From: Bacteroidota bacterium
Lineage (GTDB): Bacteria > Bacteroidota > Bacteroidia > JACPRZ01
Reading direction: 5' to 3'
Assembly (NCBI GenBank): GCA_016193485.1
Contig: JACPRZ010000031.1
Coordinates: 1-64,000, forward strand
DNA length: 64,000 nt
Shown: one piece after another, positions 1 through 8,015 of the stretch
How positions within the stretch are numbered: the first letter of the stretch is position 1
Layout of the letters: every line of letters starts with the position of its first letter
Program-made: the position numbers and the translations under genes
The notes under the pieces: generated by a model
What the model saw: only the letters and a program-made list of their open reading frames with translations
What the model was told of the DNA's origin: nothing
Database searches by the model: none

Positions 1-1140
1 AAGATAGTATCATTATCCACACCGGAGGAGATGGTATCGCCATTGAGGAACCAGGTGATAGTAGAGCCGGAGAGGGAGATAAGGGTATATGGGAAATAGG
101 GAGTGTCCTCACAGAAGATGAACTGCCCGTTGATGGAAGAAGCCACAGGTACCTGCCATGTATTGCCATTGAGCGTAATAGGCGCACCTACGCATGAATC
201 AACCGATGTTTCAATTACGGTGATACTCCATGTTCCAACGGAATCCCATACAACAATAATGGAATCATCATCAGGGGGGGCGCTTACGACAGAACCACCA
301 GTTACAATCCATTGATATACGGAACCTGGAAGCCCTGACACAAAATAGAGTTGTGAATCGGACGGATAAAAGCAGATGGAAGTATCGCCAGAGATGGCAG
401 AAGTATTGGGTGTCTTATAAACAGTAACCGTATCATAGAGCGAATCCACGCACCCGTTAACGGTGATTTCGTAGGTCTGCAAAGTAAAAATTCCTGCACT
501 GTCCCAAACCAGGTAGATTGTATCATTATCCACGCCTGAAGAGATGGTATCGCCATTTAGGAACCAGGTAATTATGGCACCGGGTAAGGAGATAAGGGTA
601 TATGGGAAATAGGGGATGTCCTCACAGAAGATGAACTGCCCGTTGATAGCGGATGCTACCGGTACCTGCCATGTATTGCCATTGAGCGTAACAGGCGCAC
701 CTACACACGAATCAATGGATGTTTCAATAACAGTGATATTCCATGCTCCAACGGAATCCCAGACAACAATTACAGAATCACCATCAGGGGGGGTGCTCAC
801 AACAGAACCACCCGTTACAATCCATTGATATGTGGAACCTGGAAGCCCTGACACAAAATAGAGTTGGGAGTCAGCCGGATACCAGCAAATAGAAGTATCA
901 CCGGCAATCAGGGAGGTCTCCGGAGTTTTATAAACCGTGACTGTATCCCGCAATGATTCCGTACAATAATTTGCCGTTACTTCGGTTACCGAAATCTCAA
1001 AAATCCCAGCGCTGTCCCAAACGAGGAAGATAGTATCATTATCCACACCGGAGGAGATGGTATCGCCATTGAGGAACCAGGTGATAGTAGAGCCGGAGAG
1101 GGAGATAAGGGTATATGGGAAATAGGGGGTGTCCTCACAG
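1..1140 (-). repeat. 513-bp (171 aa) tandem coding repeats, giant protein
   Basis: The same segment recurs with a 513-bp period: the word TATCATTATC lies at 8, 521 and 1034. Two full periods and the start of a third are present, and the array continues past the left edge. The third copy diverges beyond about 1140. Each unit encodes a PKD-like strand pattern (YQWIVTGG) plus a Cys-containing partner domain. Copies 1 and 2 both carry a G7 tract (274-280, 787-793). Confidence 0.85.
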
Positions 1141-4100
1141 AAAATAAAATTTCCGGTAATAAATGTTGCCACAGGTGACGGGAATATTTTCACAAAAAGA
1201 GTATCTGAAACACCGGAGCAAACCGTATCAATCGTAGTGTTGACTTCTTCAAACCAGATCATTCCGGTTCCAACGGAATCCCAGTCGGTAAAAACAAAAC
1301 TTGTATCGTTCGGTGTTGTGAAATTCCCCCAGGTAACGTACCATGTATATTGTGAACCGGTAACGTAATCGGTCTGGTAAAGATTATTAAGCAGATACCG
1401 GTCGCAAATAGAATCAAGACCTTCCGGTGCAGGGGGTTCAAGGTTAACCTGGATTGTTACGGTAAGGAAGGAAGTGTCGCCTGTGCAGGAATTTGAATCA
1501 GTTTCAATTGCGGATACAATATAGGTGCCGGGTACGATACCCCAGTCAATCGTCACCGTATCATTGCCCTGCCCGGCAACAATAGTACCCCCCCCTGATA
1601 GTCCCCATTGAAAGAAAGAACCTGAACCGGCAACCATCCAGTACCATACTCCTGCAGCGCCCGGGCATACCGAAATTCCACCGTTGATGGTATCCGGCAC
1701 AGGCAATGGGTAAACGATTACCCGGACAGTATCGCGTAACACGCAGGTTGTAATTGTGTCGGTGACGGTCACAACGTATTGAAGAGTGTCAAAACCGGGA
1801 CCGGAATTAGTAAGGTATAAAAGGGGTGAAGATGATGTTGAATCGCTTAATCCTGTTCCGGGATTCCATGAGTAGATTTTATCTATCCGTGGCGAAGAAC
1901 CGATCTGAACGGTATCACCCGAACAAAATGCAACATCATTTCCGGCATCTGCAACCGGCAATGCAAATACAATTACCTGCACCGAATCCGATGTGCTGCA
2001 CAATTCCACTGTTGTGGTCACAATGTAAAGCAGGGTATCGTGGATGGTGTCGGAATTAAACAGCCCAACAACCGGGTTTGAAAGTGAAGTATCCGATAGT
2101 CCGGTTGAAGGTATCCATGAATAAAAATATCCTGTAGTTGCAGGTGTCCCGATCGTATCTGATGAGCCGGAACAGAAACTTACATCAGGACCGGCATCGG
2201 ATATTGGAAGGTGGTTGACGATTACCAGCACGGTATCCAAATCCGTGCAGTTGAAAGATGTTGTCACGGTCAGGTAATAAACGGTGGTGTCGTTTGTAAT
2301 GGAAGGATTGGTGAGCGTAACTACCGGTGTTGCGCTGGAAGAATCGCTCAATCCTGTTGATGGCGTCCATAAATATATATATCCTGCTATGGGGGGGGTA
2401 CCAAGGATACCGGAATCACCGGAGCAGAAAAAGAGATCAGGACCTGCATTCACAACCGGAAGGGGATAAATCAGTACCTGCACCGAATCACCTGCGGAAC
2501 AATTGTACACGGTAGTAATAACAGTGTAAATTATAGTATCAATGATCGTATCGCTGTTGGTGAGGGAAACAAAAGGGTTGGATATTGAAGTATCGGACAA
2601 ACCGGTATCCGGAGACCATAAATAAGTGTACCCTGCTGTGGAAACAGTTCCAATAGTCACACCCTGTCCTGAACAGAAACCGGTATCGTTTCCTGCATCG
2701 GCAATAGGGTAAGGCCTGACGATGACAACAAGGGAATCGGAGGAAGTGCATGTTGTGATTGTATCAGTTACGTTTACGATATACAAATAAGTGTCGGGTA
2801 CTGAGGATAAATTTATTAAAGTGAGAAGCGGATCAGAGATACCAGGATCATTTAGCCCGGTTACCGGTGACCATGAATAGGAATAATTAACAACGGGGGG
2901 GGAACCTATCTGCACCGTATCACCGGAACAGAAACTCACATCCGGCCCGGCATCGGCAATGACAAAGGGGCTTATGGTTAAAACCATCTGATCAAAAACG
3001 GCAGGACATGGACCCGACAAGTCGGGGTCATTCGTGACAAGGATGAGAGTAACACTGCCCATTGTAATATCAGCGGGGGAGGGGGTATACGTTGCAGTGA
3101 GTATGCTCGGGTTATCAAAAGTTCCTGTTCCGGAGGAAGACCAGGTTGCGCTTGCAGCGCTGCCTCCGATTATTCCGGCAAGCGAATAGGTGAATCCTGC
3201 ACAAATGGTATCATCCGGTCCTGCATTGACAGTTGCGGCAGGATTGATGGTAAGAATCATCTGGTCCGATACTGCCGGACAAGGCCCCCCCCCATCCGGA
3301 TCATTCGAAGTGATGGTAAGGGTAACGGTTCCCATGGCGATATCGCCTGCCGAAGGAATATAGGTGGCATTGAGCAGGGTTGGGTTGCTGAATATTCCTG
3401 TTCCTAATGTTGTCCATAAAATTGATGTTGCACTTCCGCTTTTTGTTCCGTTTAATATGTACGAAGTGCCTTCACAAATCACTGCATCCGCACCTGCATT
3501 GACGAATGCTTCCGGGTTTATGGTCAGAACCATTGAGTCGGAAACCGATGGGCATGGTCCCCCCCCGTCCGGGTCATTGGTTGTAAGAGTGAGTGTTACG
3601 GTTCTTGCCATAGTATCGGCAGAAGAGGGTGTATAGGTGGCGGTCAGAGAACCGGGATTATCAAAGAGACCGCTGCCTGATGTTGCCCATGCTGCAGATG
3701 ACGCGCTTCCGCTGATAGAACCCGATAACGTATAGGTTGTACCGGCACATATTGTATCGTCCGGCCCTGCGTTTACAGTTGCCGAGGGGTTTATAGTCAG
3801 AATCATTGCATCTGAAATTGATGGACATGGGCCCGCCCCATCAGGATCATTGGTAGTAAGAGTGAGAGTAATACTTCCCATCGTGATGTCGGCAGGGGAT
3901 GGTGTATAGGTTGAGGTGGGTGAACTGGGATTGCTGAAAGCGCCCGTTCCCGATGTTGTCCAGGTAACCGTTGAAGCGCCCCCCCCATACGATCCGGAAA
4001 GCGCATAAGTTACTCCTTCGCAGATTGCATCATCAACGCCTGCATTGACGGTTGCGGCAAGGTTGATGGTAAGAATCATGGCATCCGAGGCGGCAGGGCA

Positions 4101-7100
4101 TGGACCGGCCGGATCGTTTGTAGTGATAGTGAGGGTTACGCTTCCCATAGTAATATCAGCAGGGGAGGGGGTATAGGTTGCCGTGAGGGAGCCGGCATTA
4201 TCAAAAGTTCCTGAACCGGATGTTGTCCATGTGGATGAAACCGCACTTCCGCCAATGGATCCTGAAAGTGTGTGGGTAGTTCCGGAACAGATTGTTGCAT
4301 CCGAACCCGCATTTGCAGTTGCGGGCTGATTGATCGTCAACACCATGAAATCAGTAACTGTGGGGCATGGACCTGCCGGGTCGTTGGTAGTAAGCGTAAG
4401 AGTTACGCTTCCCGCAGAAATATCTGCAGCGGATGGCGTATAGGTTGCGGTAGGGGAATTAGGGTTGCTGAAAGCGCCTGTGCCGGAAGTTGTCCACGAA
4501 ACCGTTGATGCACCCCCCCCTAAGGAACCGGATAAAGTATAGGTGGAACCCTGGCAGATTACCCCGTCAGCGCCCGCGTTAACGGTTGCAGCGGGGTTGA
4601 TGGTAAGAATCATTGCATCCGAAGCGACAGGACATGGACCGGCCGGGTCATTTGTAGCGATAGTGAGCGTTACGCTTCCCATAGTAATATCGGCAGGGGA
4701 GGGGGTATAGGTTGCAGTGAGTGAATTTGCGTTGTCAAAAGTTCCGCTTCCGGATGTAGTCCAGGTTGATGATGTTGCGCTTCCACCGATTGAACCGGCA
4801 AGGGTATGTGTGGTACCGGAACAAATTGTTGCATCACTTCCGGCATTAACTGATGCAGGTTGGTTGATCGTCAGGACCATTGCATCGGAGACAGACGGGC
4901 ACGGACCAGCCGGGTCATTGGTAGTGAGTGTCAGAGTTACGCTTCCCATACTTATATCTGCAGCGGAAGGGGTATAAATTGCGGTAGGGGAGTTCGGATT
5001 ACTGAAGGTGCCTGTTCCCGAAGTTGTCCACGAAACCGTTGACGCCCCCCCCCCGAAGGAACCGGATAAAGCATAGGTGGAACCCTGGCAGATTACCCCG
5101 TCAGCGCCTGCGTTGACGGTTGCAGCGGGGTTGATGGTAAGAATCATGGCATCCGAAGCGGCAGGGCATGGACCCGATGGATCATTTGTTGTGATAGTGA
5201 GCGTAACGCTTCCCATAGTAATATCAGCAGGGGAGGGGGTATAGGTTGCCGTGAGGGAACCTGCATTATCGAAAGTTCCTGAACCCGATGTTGTCCAGGT
5301 GGATGATACCGCGCTCCCACCGATGGAACCGGAAAGGGTATGAGTAGTTCCTGAACAAATGGTGGCATCTGAACCTGCGTTTGCGGTTGCCGGCTGATTG
5401 ATTGTAAGAACCATGACATCTGATACTGAAGGACAAGGACCTGCCGGGTCGTTGGTTGTAAGAGTAAGGGTAACACTTCCGGCAGATATATCAGCAGCGG
5501 ATGGTGTATAGGTTGCGGTAGGGGAATTAGGGTTGCTGAAAGCGCCTGTGCCGGAAGTTGTCCATGTAATCGTTGATGCACCCCCCCCGAAGGAACCGGC
5601 AAGGGTGTACGTTGATCCCTGGCAAATGGCGGCATCAGCGCCTGCATTAACTGTTGCAGCAGGGTTGATAGTCAGAACTATTGCATCGGAAGCGGCAGGG
5701 CAAGGACCTACCGGATCATTTGTTGTGAGGGTGAGCGTAACGGTTCCCATAGTAATATCAGCAGGGGAGGGGGTATAGGTAGCGGTCAGGGAACCCGCAT
5801 TATCAAATGTTCCTGAACCCGATGTTGTCCATGTGGACGATGCAGCGCTTCCTCCGATGGAACCGGATAAAGTGTGGGTAGTTCCTGAACAGATAGTTGC
5901 ATCGCTTCCGGCATTGGCTGTAGCGCCAGGATTAATGGTAAGAACCAGTGCATCAGAAACAGCAGGACATGGCCCTGCCGGATCATTGGTGGTAAGAGTT
6001 ATGGTGACGGTACCGGCAGAAATATCGGCTGCGGATGGCGTATAAACAGCAGTCAGGGAATTCGGGTTATTAAATGTTCCCGTGCCTGAGGTCGTCCAAG
6101 TTGCAGTGGAAGCGGTTCCTCCAATGGATCCCGATAAAGTATACGTGCTCCCGGAACATACCGAACCATCGGTTCCTGCATTGACTGTGGCGGCAGCATA
6201 AACAGTGACCACTACGGTATCTTTATTAATGCAGGTGGTAATTAAACTTGTAACATTGACAATAAAAGTCGTGGATTGAGGACCTCCCCCCCCGTTGGTC
6301 AGGGTAACAATGGGGTTGGCGACAACCGAACTGCTCAGCCCGGTGGTTGGCGTCCATGCGTAGGTATGGTTTGCCAGTCCGGCAGAACCTATCTGCACGG
6401 ATTGCCCGGAGCAATAACTCTGGTCGGATCCGGCATTAGCCACAGGGGGGGAATTAATTGTGACGTTAAGTGTTTTAGGCCCGTCCGTACATCCAAGCGG
6501 ATTTGTATAAGTAACTTCCACTTTGCCTGCGCCTGCACCTCCCCAGTTGACGGTTATCGCATTGCTGTTTCCCCCGCTTGCCTGTGTTCCCCCGGTTATA
6601 GTCCATGTGTACGTAATTCCTGCAACGCTTGAAACGCTGTAAGGTATTCCGCTCTCATAAGGGCAAACGCTGTTATCACCGGTTATTGTGGCCGGCCCGG
6701 TAAATGGCACTACGGTGATGGAATAAACTTCATTAGATGTTTTTGGCGGGCAGCCATTGTCGGTCACAGAGGTAGTAAAAAGGTAGGGGAGCGATCTGCC
6801 CTGCAGGCACGATGTTATCCAGCAGAACTGTGTTGAAACGATGCTGTCGCCCCAGAAATCATTATTGGTAAGCGTTGCGGCAGGGTTGGTTTGCGAAGGG
6901 TCCAGTATAGCGCCATTAGCCGAAAAAAACAAACTGTCGCCCCCGGAGTCGGTGAATATTATCGGGAAGCAAACCGTATCGCCCTCATTTACGGTATGGT
7001 CGGTTTGACCGCTTCCGCTTGCCGAAGAAAGATTAGGGGGGGGGTTTGGAGGACACGTAATTACGAGAAGTTGAAGGTCTCTGCGTATGATGCCTATGAG

Positions 7101-7964
7101 ATTATTGTTGCGGTATTCTTTCACTTCAACCGCCACAACATATTGCCCGGTATTCGGAGAGTAGTAGGATGTAAGTCCTGTATTGGCATTGATGTATGCG
7201 TATCCTCCGCTGCCGAAGGGTTGATTTTTATTATAGCCGGTCTGCCAGGTAATGAAAGGGACCGGCCAGTCAAGCGGATTTGGAACGGAGAACCCGGTTG
7301 TTGAGTTATAGGGATCCACGAATGAAAAGATCATCTGGTCGCCATCGGGCTCAGCGGCTGTATTGAGGAAACTTGTTGTATCGCTGGCGCAGAGGTATGG
7401 GAGGGGGGCATCGGTAAATTGCGGTGATGAGTTTACCACGAGGGAGGGGGGAATCCATGCAAGAAATGACATGCCCTCCTGGTCAGGTATAGCGAGGTTG
7501 ACAATGCCTGCATTGCGGCAGCAGCGGTTGTAATACACGTGATAACCCTGAAACGTAAGCGGCAAATCAACCTGCCAGGTATAAATACATTCAAGTATGC
7601 ATACGGTCATACCCACGGTGCAGGTATCGGGAAGTTCAGGGCGGATGGTATCGGAAGAAAAAACTACAGGTGCGGCCTGGGATAGCAGTGGTATAGTGGG
7701 AGTTGCCGGATTTGCGGGACCTTCATATACTCCTATTCCGGGATTAAGCGGGTCTTCGCAATAAGGAACATTGGAATCAGGCCCGCAGTTTATATATGTT
7801 TTGAGAATTATTTTGTACCGGTACAAACCTCCGACCGGTCCCAAATATTCATAGTAAACGCTGCCGCCCATCATGTGGGAGGCGAAAGCGGCAGGAGTGC
7901 ATAGTAAGAAGTAAACAGAGAGGAGGAGAGCACTGATTAATATATAGGTGTTTCGTTTGCCCAT
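1..7964 (-). CDS. giant modular secreted surface protein (partial, C-terminus beyond left edge)
   Basis: An open frame starts at ATG 7964 and reaches base 1 without a stop, so more than 2654 residues are visible and the C-terminus is missing. I followed the frame through the C/G homopolymers and it stays open. A hydrophobic signal peptide (MGKRNTYILISALLLSVYF then CTPAAFA) precedes SHMMGGSVYYEYLG, an N-terminal start typical of Bacteroidota surface proteins that end in a gliding-motility type CTD. Residues about 30-310 form an N-terminal region with Cys pairs. PKD-like segments follow at about 420-580, twelve 89-91 aa Ig/PKD-like modules at 586-1662, five 83-aa modules at 1670-2090, and then 171-aa repeats to the edge. 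No catalytic domain is visible. An adhesin or gliding-type surface filament is inferred. It lies 51 nt downstream of the dockerin/cohesin-like gene and probably shares its transcript. The C-terminal T9SS domain is expected but unseen. Confidence 0.85.
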   Translation of the reverse strand, partial: MGKRNTYILISALLLSVYFLLCTPAAFASHMMGGSVYYEYLGPVGGLYRYKIILKTYINCGPDSNVPYCEDPLNPGIGVYEGPANPATPTIPLLSQAAPVVFSSDTIRPELPDTCTVGMTVCILECIYTWQVDLPLTFQGYHVYYNRCCRNAGIVNLAIPDQEGMSFLAWIPPSLVVNSSPQFTDAPLPYLCASDTTSFLNTAAEPDGDQMIFSFVDPYNSTTGFSVPNPLDWPVPFITWQTGYNKNQPFGSGGYAYINANTGLTSYYSPNTGQYVVAVEVKEYRNNNLIGIIRRDLQLLVITCPPNPPPNLSSASGSGQTDHTVNEGDTVCFPIIFTDSGGDSLFFSANGAILDPSQTNPAATLTNNDFWGDSIVSTQFCWITSCLQGRSLPYLFTTSVTDNGCPPKTSNEVYSITVVPFTGPATITGDNSVCPYESGIPYSVSSVAGITYTWTITGGTQASGGNSNAITVNWGGAGAGKVEVTYTNPLGCTDGPKTLNVTINSPPVANAGSDQSYCSGQSVQIGSAGLANHTYAWTPTTGLSSSVVANPIVTLTNGGGGPQSTTFIVNVTSLITTCINKDTVVVTVYAAATVNAGTDGSVCSGSTYTLSGSIGGTASTATWTTSGTGTFNNPNSLTAVYTPSAADISAGTVTITLTTNDPAGPCPAVSDALVLTINPGATANAGSDATICSGTTHTLSGSIGGSAASSTWTTSGSGTFDNAGSLTATYTPSPADITMGTVTLTLTTNDPVGPCPAASDAIVLTINPAATVNAGADAAICQGSTYTLAGSFGGGASTITWTTSGTGAFSNPNSPTATYTPSAADISAGSVTLTLTTNDPAGPCPSVSDVMVLTINQPATANAGSDATICSGTTHTLSGSIGGSAVSSTWTTSGSGTFDNAGSLTATYTPSPADITMGSVTLTITTNDPSGPCPAASDAMILTINPAATVNAGADGVICQGSTYALSGSFGGGASTVSWTTSGTGTFSNPNSPTAIYTPSAADISMGSVTLTLTTNDPAGPCPSVSDAMVLTINQPASVNAGSDATICSGTTHTLAGSIGGSATSSTWTTSGSGTFDNANSLTATYTPSPADITMGSVTLTIATNDPAGPCPVASDAMILTINPAATVNAGADGVICQGSTYTLSGSLGGGASTVSWTTSGTGAFSNPNSPTATYTPSAADISAGSVTLTLTTNDPAGPCPTVTDFMVLTINQPATANAGSDATICSGTTHTLSGSIGGSAVSSTWTTSGSGTFDNAGSLTATYTPSPADITMGSVTLTITTNDPAGPCPAASDAMILTINLAATVNAGVDDAICEGVTYALSGSYGGGASTVTWTTSGTGAFSNPSSPTSTYTPSPADITMGSITLTLTTNDPDGAGPCPSISDAMILTINPSATVNAGPDDTICAGTTYTLSGSISGSASSAAWATSGSGLFDNPGSLTATYTPSSADTMARTVTLTLTTNDPDGGGPCPSVSDSMVLTINPEAFVNAGADAVICEGTSYILNGTKSGSATSILWTTLGTGIFSNPTLLNATYIPSAGDIAMGTVTLTITSNDPDGGGPCPAVSDQMILTINPAATVNAGPDDTICAGFTYSLAGIIGGSAASATWSSSGTGTFDNPSILTATYTPSPADITMGSVTLILVTNDPDLSGPCPAVFDQMVLTISPFVIADAGPDVSFCSGDTVQIGSPPVVNYSYSWSPVTGLNDPGISDPLLTLINLSSVPDTYLYIVNVTDTITTCTSSDSLVVIVRPYPIADAGNDTGFCSGQGVTIGTVSTAGYTYLWSPDTGLSDTSISNPFVSLTNSDTIIDTIIYTVITTVYNCSAGDSVQVLIYPLPVVNAGPDLFFCSGDSGILGTPPIAGYIYLWTPSTGLSDSSSATPVVTLTNPSITNDTTVYYLTVTTSFNCTDLDTVLVIVNHLPISDAGPDVSFCSGSSDTIGTPATTGYFYSWIPSTGLSDTSLSNPVVGLFNSDTIHDTLLYIVTTTVELCSTSDSVQVIVFALPVADAGNDVAFCSGDTVQIGSSPRIDKIYSWNPGTGLSDSTSSSPLLYLTNSGPGFDTLQYVVTVTDTITTCVLRDTVRVIVYPLPVPDTINGGISVCPGAAGVWYWMVAGSGSFFQWGLSGGGTIVAGQGNDTVTIDWGIVPGTYIVSAIETDSNSCTGDTSFLTVTIQVNLEPPAPEGLDSICDRYLLNNLYQTDYVTGSQYTWYVTWGNFTTPNDTSFVFTDWDSVGTGMIWFEEVNTTIDTVCSGVSDTLFVKIFPSPVATFITGNFIFCEDTPYFPYTLISLSGSTITWFLNGDTISSGVDNDTIFLVWDSAGIFEISVTEVTANYCTESLRDTVTVYKTPETSLIAGDTSICWYPADSQLYFVSGLPGSTYQWIVTGGSVVSTPPDGDSVIVVWDSVGAWNITVIETSIDSCVGAPVTLNGNTWQVPVASAINGQFIFCEDIPYFPYTLISLPGAIITWFLNGDTISSGVDNDTIYLVWDSAGIFTLQTYEITVNGCVDSLYDTVTVYKTPNTSAISGDTSICFYPSDSQLYFVSGLPGSVYQWIVTGGSVVSAPPDDDSIIVVWDSVGTWSITVIETSVDSCVGAPITLNGNTWQVPVASSINGQFIFCEDTPYFPYTLISLSGSTITWFLNGDTISSGVDNDTI
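1700..2960 (-). repeat. five ~83-aa Ig/PKD-like modules in giant protein
   Basis: Module borders recur about every 250 bp, near 2955, 2697, 2449, 2195, 1947 and 1700. Each unit encodes the pattern ADAGpDvsFCSGd, then YsWsPsTGLSD, then a run of beta-strand residues ending in VQVIVyPLPV. The units are less similar to one another than the 89-91 aa modules upstream, so the array looks older. Confidence 0.75.
2979..6206 (-). repeat. twelve tandem 89-91 aa modules with a 534-bp higher-order unit
   Basis: Equivalent positions fall at 2979, 3252, 3525, 3798, 4071, 4338, 4605, 4872, 5139, 5406, 5673 and 5940. The spacing is 273 bp four times and then 267 bp. From 4071 onward two module types alternate, giving an exact 534-bp (178 aa) unit repeated four times. 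Modules contain NAGSDATICSGTTHTLSGS, a WTTSG core, YTPSPADI and TNDPxGPCP. One type carries a run of glycines encoded by an 8-10 base G tract (4513, 5045, 5581). Confidence 0.9.
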
Positions 7965-8015
7965 TATTGAATGGTTTTCAAGCGCAACTGAAGTAAATTT
8001 TGGTACCGGGTTACT

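Noticed and set aside
103-315. Many short plus-strand frames opposite the large secreted-protein genes.
   Set aside because: They are antisense shadows of repetitive beta-domain coding sequence, repeat with the same period as the sense gene and have no promoter or family match.
2979-6206. Regularly spaced direct repeats that could suggest a CRISPR array.
   Set aside because: Period is 267-273 bp, units are coding in one frame and there are no unique spacers or cas genes.
1-7964. The left 8 kb looked at first like a stretch broken by frameshifts at G tracts.
   Set aside because: Following the frame from ATG 7964 shows no stop up to base 1 and consistent domain sequence across every tract; it is simply an incomplete gene at the edge.
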